A DNA stretch of 64,000 nt from Favolaschia claudopus (lineage: Eukaryota > Basidiomycota > Agaricomycetes > Agaricales > Mycenaceae): NCBI GenBank assembly GCA_037176885.1, contig JAWWNJ010000276.1, positions 1 through 64,000 on the forward strand, written 5' to 3'. The position numbers and the translations under genes were made by a program. Numbering within the stretch: the first letter of the stretch is position 1; each line of letters begins with the position of its first letter. Below, piece by piece: positions 32,259-42,992 of the stretch. A model generated the notes under the pieces. That model saw only the letters and a list, made by a program, of their open reading frames with translations. It was not told the DNA's origin and made no database searches.

Positions 32259-32682
32259 ATAGTAGTATACAAGCGCTGCAGAAAATGTTTCGCTCCTGCA
32301 AATACTTATACCCGGCCAACCCTTCTGTTTAATTAAGGAATGATTAAACACGATTACATGTTGAGACAGCAAATGTTTAACAAACTTTATAGGGTTACTG
32401 TCGGTCTGGGGCATATTTCCTTGATCTTTGAGCCTTCAAATGAACATCAATCAAGGTCTCGACGCCAACGAAAGCGAAAAATTCGGCGTTGGTAAAGCCT
32501 TCGATTTTGAACCGGCTTCAGACAACTGTCGGTGGGTGGTAATCGTTAGGAGATTGCGAGTGCGACGAGTGCGTGTAATGGTGAATGGTGTAGCTGTTAA
32601 TGCTGAGTAGTCAAATTTTTGATGGCCAGGATTTGCGTTAAGAAATTGGTTGACTCTAATGGATAAGCCAGTTGAAGGTTGA
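32259..32682. other. no gene recognised
   Basis: Right flank of the hAT element; short frames only. Confidence 0.4.
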
Positions 32683-32813
32683 TACAGTGGCGGCGCCATC
32701 TGATGCCACCCCCCAAAAAATGATGGGGCCCCAATCGACTCCACTTGCATCAAAAATTCCAGAAATGGGCTGTTCTATTTTTAGGGGTGGCATCAGATGG
32801 CGCCGCCACTGTA
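32683..32813 (+). mobile_element. MITE, TA-flanked CAGTGGCGGC family
   Basis: 131-bp copy including both TA, in the same arrangement as 2641-2770 and 21092-21222, with near-identical sequence. Confidence 0.85.
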
Positions 32814-32952
32814 ACTTGTAACGTGACAATGGCCGTGAACCAGCGTATGTATGGAATTGAAATTTGAATGTCAGCGAGGTGCCGTGAGCATCAGATTCTG
32901 CACTGACACGTGCACCGAGTGAGCTTGAATGTGAAATGGTTATCACCTGAGC

Positions 32953-33463
32953 AAGGGGGTGTCGGGATTAAAATTTCGTACCATGGGTTGGAGGGGGGGG
33001 GGTCTCCAGAAGGTCCTTAAAAAATTTCTTGTGTCTAGTACTCATAAGCTTCCCAAGGCTCATAAACCAGTTGTAAATTGGTTTAAACTTGTCCGAGGGT
33101 AAATTTCCGTCTCATGAACCCATCTGACTGTCAAAGCGGCAATAATGTTCCGGATTTGGACAGTTTTCGCACGCTAAATAAGCGGCGCAAAATTCAACGA
33201 TTATTTTGCTTCTGTTGCCAGGCCATGAAATTAAGTTCTAGAATTTCTTCTAGCAAATAAACTCTCAAACGCACGAAACAGATATAAAAAAATGGTGGGT
33301 TTCGGAAGTTACCGAGGTGGGTGTTGACCGGCAACACGGCAGCCTGACAATGGTGGGAATATATTACCCTATATAGGAGGGGAGGGGGGGAGGGGGGGTC
33401 TGGTAGAGGGCTTAAAAAATAAGTCGACCCGATATCCGAGTTTCAAATCCCGACACCCCCTTG
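32953..33463. mobile_element. TIR element with 9-bp target duplication (Mutator-like)
   Basis: Left end AAGGGGGTGTCGGGATTAAA, right end inverted ...ATCCCGACACCCCCTTG. CACCTGAGC flanks both sides exactly (32944-32952, 33464-33472). A 9-bp duplication is typical of Mutator-like elements. The 511-bp interior has G-runs (about 32991-33000, 33379-33399) and no gene. Confidence 0.85.
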
Positions 33464-33472
33464 CACCTGAGC

Positions 33473-34174
33473 TTGAAATAAGTATTTGATCGTTAGCGTC
33501 AGGCACTGTGTGCGCGGAAGGCGCTTGAGTGTGAATGTAAGTCGCGGGTGACTGATGCTCTTCGGGGATTGGAATTGGATTGGAAAGAGAACCAGAGGCA
33601 AGCCTTTGAGGAATTATGGATTCAAGTGAATCAGCGCGAGATGTGGTATAGTTGAAAAGCAATGAGCAAATTGCGAAGGAGAAATGCGAAGCGACGGTAT
33701 TGAGAGAGTAGAGAGGCCATAAGGGACGCCCCAGGGAGCTAAATGGAAATGCTTGACCAGGAAGGGGTATTTTATGTGAATGGCGGGGAAAAATTTGAGC
33801 CTTGAAAGAAATGAGATCACTTTAACCGTGGATGTGAGCATTGGAAGGCAACATTGAGCATAGATGCGAATGGAAAGTGTAGCCGGACGAGATGTCGCTG
33901 AAGACATTGTCATAAAACGTGAGGTAATTCGTGAGATTGGAGATTACTGAGGCTAGACATCAGAATGACGCCGACTCTAGTGTGAAGGGTGAGAGATAAG
34001 TACGCGTGTGTGTGAATATGTTAGCCACTGGGCCTGGATGAGATCGTGCAACATGATGAAAAATTGGTGTGAGCTTGAGTGTGAAAATGTTTCATCGCTT
34101 TGGCATTGATGCAATAGTGCAAAAATTAGAGGGAATGAAGGTGTAGTTTCAATGGACCAGAAAGGTTGAAGGGC
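33473..34174. other. no gene recognised
   Basis: Only unrecognised frames, such as 33614-33913 on the minus strand. Confidence 0.4.
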
Positions 34175-34177
34175 TAA

Positions 34178-34315
34178 CGCTCCATTCGGTTGCGTCACTT
34201 CGGAGCACTTGACGTCACTTAAGAGTATTTCTCACCAAAAGTTTGGCGTGGAATTTTTCCCAAGTGCTCCAAAGTGACGCAAAGTGACGCTAAGACACGA
34301 CAGCCGAATGGAGCC
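34178..34315. mobile_element. PIF/Harbinger-type MITE, copy 1
   Basis: TIRs (C/G)GCTCCATTCGG...CCGAATGGAGCC, 138 bp, between two TAA (34175-34177, 34316-34318). A 3-bp TWA duplication with GGC termini is typical of Tourist-like elements. Copy 2 at 63042-63179 has the same length and a TTA duplication. Confidence 0.88.
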
Positions 34316-34500
34316 TAAATTTTCAGACTTGAATAGGAAGCTGAATTTCAACCGTAGATCTTGCTTTAAGACGCGAACTAAAATTGAAAACATACGATAA
34401 GATGAATGTGATTTCGCGAAGGCGACTCGGAGAACATCGCGAAATCAAAATCCCAAGAATTGTGGTGCGTCATCGAGATTGGACTGCGTGGACTTGCGAG

Positions 34501-34937
34501 TAGTGTTGCCGGAAGCTGGAGCTAGCTCCGAGCTGAGTTCAACTCCAACTCGACCCCTTCCCAAAAGCGGCACCTCGAGGTGATGCCAGCTCGCCTCGAC
34601 TCCACCCTCGTCACCCAAAGCGGACGACGTGACATTTCCGGCGGAGTAACTGAGTGACATCACACTCCCTACCCAGTTCCTGTATTGGCCGTTTCTTGCC
34701 CGTTTTCGACGTAAAAAAAGCAGTTTGAGCTTGAAGAGAGCTCAGGAGAACCTTCCACATAAAAATTTGGTCCATTCTCCCCTGAAATTTTGCCCTTCGG
34801 GTGGAAAGATGAACCCTGGGACAGTAGATTCCCATATCTGGTATCAGCTCTGAGCCAGCTCCGCTCAACTCGAGCTGACAGCGAGCTGATGGGCAATCAA
34901 CTCGAGTTCAGCTCCAACTCAGCTCCCGGCAGCACTA
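34501..34937. mobile_element. hAT-type MITE, TAGTGTTGCCGG family (copy 2)
   Basis: Inverted relative to 13587-14020, 437 bp, with an exact 8-bp duplication CTTGCGAG (34493-34500, 34938-34945). The two copies are closely similar throughout. A decayed third copy ends near 61613. Confidence 0.9.
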
Positions 34938-35082
34938 CTTGCGAGTCTTGAACATGAATGCGAGGGGTCGATTGTTTCCCCTCCCCCAAGGGGAAATCCC
35001 TCGGCCGGGAAAACGCGTTTTCGGCACCCAGAAAAGCCTCGGAATGACCGAGTGCTTTCGCAATTATCATCCTTAGTACTTA

Positions 35083-36201
35083 TCTATATTACAATTGAGG
35101 ACCCCCGGTCCCTGCCAGACAAATCAGCCAACATAATTTGTCTTCCCTTCATTCGTATTGGCCAAAGGCCCCACAATGCCGTCAACCGCCCCACTATGTC
35201 GTCAGGATCTGTTGAGATGTTGAGTTCTTGCCACCAGACTCCACCCATGAGCTCCTTGCATTCTAAGTATTGTACCACCATGCCCTCGACTGGACACCAT
35301 TTACGCTCACTGTTACCTGCAACACCGTCCATGACTCGACCTGAACATTTCTTTCTCGAAACAAAAGAGGAATCTCGAGTCCGACGCAAATGTCAACAGG
35401 AATTCGGCTCAGGTTTCAAACCCAAAGGAAGCGCAGCTTCAGCAATTTGACCATTTCAAAAAACGACCTCGATCTGAATTCCAGCGTCGTTCAGCTGGCC
35501 AAAGAAAGAGAAGGGAGGGGGAAGCGCAGAGAATTCAACCAAAGGTGATGGCCTTCCGTGTCTCCTTGACAAACACGAACCCATATATCCAGCCACACGT
35601 AGTTCTGTCGCTCAGCGTGCCCGCCCTCAACGTGAACTCGCCGCCAAAATTGAGGATTTGTTGGATATCAAAGAATACGACAGTCAACAGTCGCGAGCGC
35701 AGAAGCTGAGACGGAAAGTAGAACAGGGTGAACGGAGGTTGAAAGCATTCCCGGATTGTGGTACGTTGTACTTCAGTCATATATTGTATCATGATATGGA
35801 GGTTTGTCTCCTTCAACAGATCACAGTCGGGCGTTAGGCGAAGCACTTGATCATGAATGGAAGCTCAATCAACCACGACGCGAAGATCGACATCGAGAAA
35901 GTCAACGCAGTAAGTTCCTGAGATATGAAGGGAAACTTTGTAGCGGGATGTATAATCAGGAAGTACACCGTGAATTGTCGCTTAGATAGCAGACAAGGCA
36001 AAATGATATTAATTAATTACCAGGAAAGTCGTCCGACTCAAAAGTTTAGATACAACCTATTAGTAGGAGGCTGCGAGGTTGACAACCAGCAGGCATCTTG
36101 ATATTGCAAGCTAAAATTGTCAACGGCGCGAAACTTCCGTGCTCAGTTTCAATTCAACGTAAAACTGTGTATCCCGTAGCGAAGCACGGGCTCACTGCTA
36201 G
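35083..36201 (+). mobile_element. Helitron-like element 1
   Basis: Starts TCTATATTACA after an A and ends ...CTCACTGCTAG before a T. Seven nt upstream of the terminal CTAG is the hairpin CCCGTAGCGAAGCACGGG. 5'-TC, a 3' hairpin and terminal CTRR without inverted repeats or duplication are the Helitron signature. It carries a spliced coding segment (about 35531-35989) but no Rep/helicase, so it is non-autonomous. Element 2 follows immediately. Confidence 0.75.
35531..35989 (+). pseudogene. coding segment carried by Helitron-like element 1
   Basis: An open frame without clear start (LDKHEPIYPATRSSVAQRAR, then AAKIEDLLDIKEYDSQQSRA and LRRKVEQGERRLKAFPDC) ends at a GTACGT donor (35761). A CAACAG acceptor leads in phase to DHSRALGEALDHEWKLNQPR and a stop at 35987-35989. 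The product is basic and helical; no family was recognised. The same segment with the intron at the same place lies in element 2. It may be a captured host gene fragment or an element gene. Confidence 0.5.
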
Positions 36202-37361
36202 TCTATATAAGAACCAAAGACTTCGTGTCTGGGTGGGACAAGACAAGACAAACGAAAGGGACATTCGTATTGGCTGACCGCTAACAAAATGCCGTGAACC
36301 GCCCCACTGGTGCGTCATTTTGTCGAGATGTTGAGTTCGTGCCCGCATGCTCCACCCGTCTCTCTGCACGATGTCGATTCACTCGATGCTCAACCATGCC
36401 CGCCATAACGAGCCGTCTTCGCTCACTGCTGCCCAAGACGCCCTCTATGACTCAGCCGGAGCCCTTTTTGCTTAGCAGAACAATGGAGCGCGAGGGGAAT
36501 CTCGGCGAGCTGAGTGCAGTCAGTGGTGCACCTGTGGAGATCAGAGCGAATCCTGTTTCAAGGAAGAGTCGGAATCAGGTCAGCAATTCAACAAAATCTC
36601 GTGCCGGACCCGTTCAAAAGTACTTTTTCCTTAGTCCGAGTCTGAACGGCGTTAGGCGGGCCAAAAGAGACGAAGGAAGAGAGAAGCAAAGGAAAAAGAG
36701 AACGATGGTCGTTTGGTACGCGAGACTTGCGCTGATCTGAGGGGCACAGTCAGGCATTGTAAGGCCTGTAAACTTGCCACGATCATTGGCTCAACGAGCA
36801 CGTCGGCAACGAAAGCTCGCTGGTGAAATTGAGGATCTATTGGACTTGTATTGGACATCGAGGGATATAAAGGTTGTCATAGGTCTCGAGCGCAAACGCT
36901 ACGGCGGAGAGCTGAACAAGGCGAACGAAGGTTAAAGTCATATCCCGAATGCGGTACGTGTCTACCCAATTGGAGCTGTATTGTCGGCTTACTGTTTGTT
37001 CCTCACAGATCCAACTCAGGCATTAGATCAAGCCCTCGACCACGAATACGATATCAATCAGCCTCGCCGCAATGACCGATATCGGGAAAGTTACCGAAGT
37101 AGGATGCTTCGGTATGAGGATGAGGTTCGGCGAGGTGTTTATGCTGAGGAACAACGACGGGAGATGATGCTTGGATGGCAACAAATTTCCCCAGGCATTT
37201 CAAAAACGGTTTAAGATGAAATTCTTGCATTGTATTTACTATATGTCTCGCACACGGGGCCGCGAGGAGTCGACCGAAGGTCGGCGACGATTGGCACTGG
37301 CACCTGGTTTTTGTAGGGCAGAAGAGCGGAATCCCATGGCGAAGCATGGGCTCACTGCTAG
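36202..37361 (+). mobile_element. Helitron-like element 2, head-to-tail with element 1
   Basis: Starts TCTATATAAGAACC directly after the CTAG of element 1 and ends CTCACTGCTAG after the hairpin CCCATGGCGAAGCATGGG. Hairpin stems differ (CCCGT versus CCCATG) but stay paired, so the structure looks conserved. Next to its end, TCTACTTATATATAAACC (37364) may be the start of a third unit. Confidence 0.75.
36851..37214 (+). pseudogene. coding segment carried by Helitron-like element 2
   Basis: DIEGYKGCHRSRAQTLRRRA then EQGERRLKSYPECG ends at a GTACGT donor (36954). The CTCACAG acceptor joins in phase to DPTQALDQALDHEYDINQPR and continues to a stop at 37212-37214. It is a diverged paralogue of 35531-35989 with the same intron position. 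The upstream part (EIEDLLDL) is in another frame, so this copy has a frameshift near 36850. Confidence 0.5.
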
Positions 37362-37748
37362 TATCTACTTATATATAAACCTTTCGCAAGCTCTCAACGC
37401 CCTCAGTCTTTCATCCCACTTATTCCAAAATATTTACGCTCGGCGTCACGCATCACATTGTTCATTGGAATCTACTCTCAGAGAGTCTGTTTGAAGCTGT
37501 CCAGAAATTCTGTGCAGAACTCGATATTCTACCATCGATGCCCATTGTCAATCTTGAAACTCCGACTGCTGAAACTCCAACCACTGAAACTACTTCGGAG
37601 ATCCCATCCAAGCGAAAGAGAAAGAGAAAGGAGGTGCTACAGGAGGGTGAGATGATCATGAAATTTTCGTCAATAAACTTTTCGTAAACATCTATGTAGC
37701 TACCACAATTCTGTAAAGACTACTCGTATTCATTTTCTGTGTCAAAAT

Positions 37749-38417
37749 TAGTGCTGTCCATATTACGATAATAATACGGTTTTTGCCATATCATATTATA
37801 TCCTTATCGTATCGCGAGTTCCAGAGGTGTATCGTATCTGTACTTAACAATATCGTATTATAACAAGCTGTATCACGATATAATTTTGTTATAATTTAAT
37901 ACGACCTGCCTCTTCGATGTAGGATTTGGTTTGGCTATATTGGCGCAGAATTGAACTCCTCTCGATGTATGGAGCACATGTGCATGTTGCACACTCGATG
38001 AGCCATGATTTTGTTGCAAATTCAAGCCATGGTTCAACTTTCTTTGCTGCCTATGCACATGCCGTGCACCAAACCTGCCAGCAAAATGATTATCCATCAC
38101 TGATTGACCTCATTTGGAAGAAAATCTGATCGGACTTCGGCGCCTGACAGGTGATCCTCGGCACTTCCTCGGCAGAAGATTCAACTTGTCAGTTCCAAGG
38201 CCAGCTTCAACTGCAGACTCCCCAAAGACTCCCCCCAAATAATACGAAAATAATACGGATAATACGGTCTCAGCATATCGTATTATACTCATATTATAAT
38301 ATTATTATAACATTGAATAATAATAATCTGGGACACAGGCCTGACCCGTATCGTATCCGTATTATCGTCGATATAATATTGTTATAATATTTCGTATTTT
38401 AATCTTGGACTGCACTA
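37749..38417. mobile_element. hAT-type MITE, TAGTGC(T/A)GTCC family, 669 bp
   Basis: Ends TAGTGCTGTCC and inverted GGACTGCACTA. Near-exact 8-bp duplication GTCAAAAT/GTCTAAAT (37741-37748, 38418-38425). The interior is very AT-rich with many TAATACGATAT-type repeats in both orientations near the ends. It has inserted in the final codons of the DUF6589 gene. Confidence 0.85.
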
Positions 38418-39164
38418 GTCTAAATAATCTCGCTTCATTTCATTGACTTGCTCAAGCAAAGCAAGCTGCGCCCGAATATTATCCTGTTCAAGCTCCTTGT
38501 CGAAAGCGTCTGAGTCCTGTGCAGCAGTACCCTCTAAACAATTGGGAGGCATCTCATTGTAATGGCGGCTACGAGATCGGAGACTATGCCGATCAAGATG
38601 CTTGGCATGACCTCCCTGGGGACCAGCAAGCCTATGTAAGCCAGTTTGAAACAAGTCAACAACAAGATGTTCTGATTTTTTGTCCTTTGAGAAGTCAAAG
38701 ATGCTGGATTTTATAAGATGCTCCAAAAGTAGAACCACATCTTTTCTCTGCGAAACATCATGATGCCGTTGATCTTCATCGAATACACCCAGCTCTTCAA
38801 ACATCTTTTCTGTAAGCTCCTGGACATGGCCAATAGCACGTGTGATTTTCTCAAGTAAACCTGGTCGAACATTGACTGAATGGCAATGACCCTTAATCAC
38901 CTTGTTGAACTGCTCAACCCGAAAATCTGTGTCTTTGAATGTTGTACGTTTTCCTTGAGTATTCATGAACATCCCTGCACGGAGAACTTCAGCCGTTTCT
39001 GGTGGCCAGTCATGAATTAAATTGTGGAGCAGTTCCATAAGTTCATTTGCATAATTGTAACTGCCACCAGCATAAAAGATTGGTGTCCAAAATTTCAACA
39101 TTCGCTGAACTCGTTCCGAATGTCCATGCTTTACTGCATGGCGCATTTCCCTCATTGTCATCAA
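38415..39164 (-). CDS. DUF6589-type protein, C-terminal region (partial)
   Basis: A 249-codon frame containing RHAVKHGHSERVQRMLKFW, FYAGGSYNYANELMELLHNL, FMNTQGKRTTFKDTDFRVEQ and AIGHVQELTEKMFEELGVF. These are hallmark blocks of the C-terminal part of DUF6589 proteins, which are expanded in Agaricomycetes and often found near transposons; function unknown. The ATG at 39162-39164 is probably internal, since family members are much longer. The stop TAG at 38415-38417 is formed by the terminal CTA of the adjacent hAT MITE. Beyond the MITE the pre-insertion frame would end a few codons later (TENEYE then stop). Confidence 0.8.
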   Translation of the reverse strand: MMTMREMRHAVKHGHSERVQRMLKFWTPIFYAGGSYNYANELMELLHNLIHDWPPETAEVLRAGMFMNTQGKRTTFKDTDFRVEQFNKVIKGHCHSVNVRPGLLEKITRAIGHVQELTEKMFEELGVFDEDQRHHDVSQRKDVVLLLEHLIKSSIFDFSKDKKSEHLVVDLFQTGLHRLAGPQGGHAKHLDRHSLRSRSRHYNEMPPNCLEGTAAQDSDAFDKELEQDNIRAQLALLEQVNEMKRDYLD

Positions 39165-41281
39165 ACAACATCAAAGAATCTAAGCCAAGCATACAAGTAA
39201 AAATTGGTTGAATTCCGGATTCGCGACGAATTCAACTTGTTGAATACAAACTACAACTTGACTCGGAACCAAACTTCAGTCTGAGTCACTGATCCACACC
39301 GATAATTTGCGGTGGAGGCGTGTGGGCGCCGACTGGTTGAGTAATAAACACGCAATAGATCATTGTGTCTCTGCTTTATTTCTCTGTCTGGGGTAATCAA
39401 GAAACGTCTGGACCATTCAAGTACAGTCACCTATTTCCTTTCGCTTTATCGTACAGTATAAGCTTAGAACCATGGATGATGGTCTATTCAGTTCAGATGC
39501 AGCCCCATCCATAAATATTTGGAATCTGATTTTGCCTCTTATGTAGTGAGCTTAGACTGAGCGTGTGCGCTCCCAAATGGTTGAAAACCGGATACAAAGA
39601 AAATGTGGACGACTCCCGCTTAATGTTATTTGAATACTTGTGAGCATAGGCATCCACTGAGTCCCGAAAATGCACAGCTAAGTGGTACATGTTATAACCG
39701 ACTCGGAGTAACTTGCGTAAAGATTATCCGTTTAGTGCACTAGTTTGTTGTGAATGGTGGGAGCAACGGAGTTCGACGGTTGCAAAGCCAAATTCAAAAC
39801 GATGAACATAAGACTCGAGAGGAAATGACTGATCTGTGGCGCGAAGCTCTACCCAATGAAATGGCAGTGAAATTGAAGGCAGTTCGGGCAAGCCAAGTGA
39901 AGCGCCGCAAGATATGAGTGAAATAAAATGCAATACAAGTAGTTGCAAGTTGACTACGATGGCTGGCCGTCGTCTTGAACTGCGGGATCGGTGGTTGATC
40001 TATCATTGCTCAACCGACTTGTGGATGCTTCGATTTTGCGAGCCCAAGCCCCGCTCTGTTGCCGCTCTGTAATATAGGACGTCGCAGTCGAGTCAGAATT
40101 CCGTATATTGAGCCAAAGGTACGAGGGGAGCGATCATAGGGACAACATTACACCCCAAATTAGCAGCAAGTTGCCGTGCGGCGTGCAACAACGATTTTAC
40201 CCAAGTTCCACTTTGGTTCAACTTGCCGTGTATGGGATCACAGGTGCCGTCCAATGCCGAAGCTCCGTGAGGTGCCGAGCCTCTCCCGCCTCCCTCTATG
40301 CCGAGTGTCGCCACAGGCCGTAGGTAGCCGCAAAACATCGGCCGTTGAATGGGAGTAAAGTAAGGTTCAGTCGATCAAGTAAAGTAGAGTAAAGCAATTA
40401 AAAGTAAAGTTAAGTTAAGTACGGGTAAAGTACAAGTAAAGTAAAGTAAAGTTCAAGTACAAGTAAATTTACACACCGAAGAGTACGTAGACGAGTAAAA
40501 GTACATTAGGGCAACTAAGTTGGGATATATATGGTGTTGCTTACCGGAGTACTTACCTCTCGTGTTCATGAAATTCAGATCAATGAAATGCTAGCATTGT
40601 TGGAATGGAGCCTTGAGGAGGATGAAGCAGGAAAACGTGTCGAGTCCCCATTTGACTGGATACCGCGACTCCCTTACTCGGTTTGTTTTCCCATACGCAC
40701 GTGTCAGTCACATGATACGCTGGAAACAAACAATCACCACGTTAGCAACACGTTAGGGAACACTGCCACCTGATGAGTCTTTGCAGACGAAACGTTGCGC
40801 CCAAACGTCGTGGGTCCCCGCCCGTCTTCTCTCTCTAGCATATCACCTCTGTGGTCGTCGCCGTCGCTCGCTCCTCCTCCTCCCGCGAGTTTGATCATGA
40901 TGGCCGGTCACAAGTGGTGACTGAGTCTGCGTGACTTGGGTCCCCGCGGCTTGAATACTTAAACCGTTTCGGGATCAGTATTTGGCATCGGCCGCGTGCC
41001 GAGCGACCAGTTTATTCGTATCGGGAATATTTTGGCACTATTGGAATCATTCACGTGTCTATCGTGTGTGAATTGCAGTTTGAGCGCCGCAGGCGGAAAA
41101 AAATTGTATTTAGCGTCCCAAAACCTCAGTTTCGAGCCTACAAAGCCACTCCGATAATCGGCTGAGCCACGGGTGAAATTCCCCTTTCCTTCCTTCCCTT
41201 CTCTCCTCCTCCTTCCTTTTTGGGATTTTTTCATTTTTCTCTTTTGGGATACCCACAACATCAGTATTTTGCCACTTCTCC
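39165..41281. other. no gene recognised
   Basis: Short frames only. Includes the AAGTA-rich simple repeat at about 40350-40510. Confidence 0.4.
40350..40510 (+). repeat. AAGTA/AGTAA-rich simple repeat
   Basis: About 160 bp of irregular AAGTAAAGTA, TTAAGT and CAAGTA units, A-rich on the + strand. Confidence 0.75.
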
Positions 41282-41417
41282 TCCCACTGTGGTCGCAGAA
41301 CCCCATGAATTTCCCATAGCCGGACCATGAATTCCACAATTCACGGGTTTATCTAGTGAATTCAGATTCATGGGGTTGTGACTTCACGTACCCGATTCAC
41401 ATAATTAGAGTCCGCAA

Positions 41418-41572
41418 TACTGTACTATTTCGATCAATTCGTCTCGCACGTGACTTTTTAATTTTTTCCGACAAATCTCCAAATTCCGCTAAAATCGAAA
41501 GAAAATTATTGGCGGGGTCCCCGGAAATCGGCTGTGACGCGTGACAGACGAATTGATCGAAATTGTACAGTA
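41418..41572. mobile_element. TA-flanked MITE, CTGTAC family, nested
   Basis: TACTGTACTATTTCGATCAA at the left is inverted at the right as TTGATCGAAATTGTACAGTA, with TA ends. The interior includes GTGACGCGTGAC. Nested in the CACTG element. Confidence 0.75.
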
Positions 41573-42018
41573 TGAAGTGCGTGAATTTCACTCGAAAATC
41601 GAATGAATGCATATGTGTGAAAACTGCTCAGAAAGTTCATTCCTCGCTTCCTGGCAACTCTTGGAAATTCACCCGTAAACCTCGTGAAATTCATGGAGTT
41701 CAAGTTGCCTCGAACACGGTACATGATTCTGGTCACCAGTACTGGTTGTGTTCCTAATACAGTAATATAGTCAATTTACATACTTTGAATACCGTAACTT
41801 AGTAATCGTTAGTAAAGACTTGTTGTACTTGTTCAGTATTCAGTAAGTACTTCCGTGCAAAAGAGATAAGACTAATACTTGTATGTTGACGCTGGTCAAA
41901 GCGAGGGGTACGTAGTAGATTTTTCATGCAGTTTCCACTGTGTTTTCACGTATTTTTCAAGTGACTTCCGGGAGTATTGGAAGGGAATCCAACACAGTGA
42001 AAGAGTTTTCATTGGAAT

Positions 42019-42230
42019 AGAGGGTTTGCGAAGAGCCATTGGAGCCATTGAATGGCTATCGATTTCCGCATTAGGAAACTTTGATGAGCTAAACTTTTAT
42101 GTAGAAGTCAAGAAGAGCTGCCTGGAATAAAATTCGGATACTCAGACTGGGGGTATCTTTTGACAATACGCCGGAATTTGGACGCTTGTTCAGCCATTAG
42201 CCATCCAATGGCTGCATCGCAAACAGGCTA
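42019..42230 (+). mobile_element. MITE, TAGAGGG/TAGCCTG family, nested
   Basis: 212-bp full copy very similar to 1019-1231, inserted in the CACTG element. Confidence 0.8.
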
Positions 42231-42461
42231 ATATGAGGTGGATATCATTCCCAAACCATGTTAATTAACACCATGGAATGTCCCACTCACATAGTTGGAC
42301 CCAGTGAAAGTATCTCCGTGAAATTCACAACTCCATAGTGGAATTCACAGAGTTTTCCGGTGAATTTCCCATTGAAACCCTGTGAACCAACTATGGGAAA
42401 TTCAGGGGGTTATGCGACCACAGTGTCCCCACCCTTCTCTTCTCCTCTCTCCTTTCCACTC

Positions 42462-42992
42462 ATGGACGACGCGACTGGCTCATCCCTCCACACTCTCGAG
42501 AACGGCGACGTTCCCCACACCACGGCCGATGTTGTATTCACGGTGAGCTTCTGTTTAGAAGCTAGGCGTCATTGAATGGCTCTGCAGCAGCGAGTCTGCG
42601 CCCGGTTCCCCGGCTTCCAGCAGTCACCCCAAGGCTTCGTTCAGACGATTGGAGGAATGGAGGGAGAGCGGGAAGGTTTTGATTCTGAAGGTGCGGACCA
42701 GTGTTTATCATTTGCCCAATTTCTCTCTGATATTTTCATAATCCTGTTCTATACCTCGCCCTGCGGCTGGGTCAACGTCTCCCATTTCCCGCTCTGTCAT
42801 TCGTTCTCTTGCGGATTTCGATTTCAAGAACAAAGACACCGGGATGAAGGAATAAATGCCTCTTACCATACCTACCGCTCTAGTTATTTCCTCCCTCTCA
42901 TTTCTTTTTTCCTTTGCGCAGGGATAGCTATTGGCGGAATAATTGCACAATTAAGGCCCCGGGATTGTTCAGTACGTTCGATAGACAAGTAA
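42462..42992 (+). CDS. small three-exon gene model, 84 residues, unknown function
   Basis: Exons 42462-42542, 42588-42690 and 42922-42992 have GTGAGC/TGCAG and GTGCGG/GCGCAG borders and stay in phase to a TAA. The last intron ends in a long pyrimidine tract, a strong acceptor. The product starts MDDATGSSLHTLENGDVPHT and ends IGGIIAQLRPRDC plus a short tail. In exon 2 a second frame (SESAPGSPASSSHPKASFRR) is also open and more protein-like, so the exact splicing is uncertain. The CACTG element sits just upstream and may have separated the promoter. Confidence 0.3.

Larger units (their letters stand above)
41285..42425. mobile_element. CACTG-ended (CACTA-like) non-autonomous element 2
   Basis: Left end CACTGTGGTCGCAGAACCCC, right end inverted ...GGGGGTTATGCGACCACAGTG. 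TCC flanks both sides (41282-41284, 42426-42428), the 3-bp duplication expected of CACTA elements. GTGAATT/GAATTCAC repeats crowd both ends as in element 1. Two MITEs are nested inside. Its right end lies 36 bp upstream of the ATG of the 42462 gene model. Confidence 0.8.
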
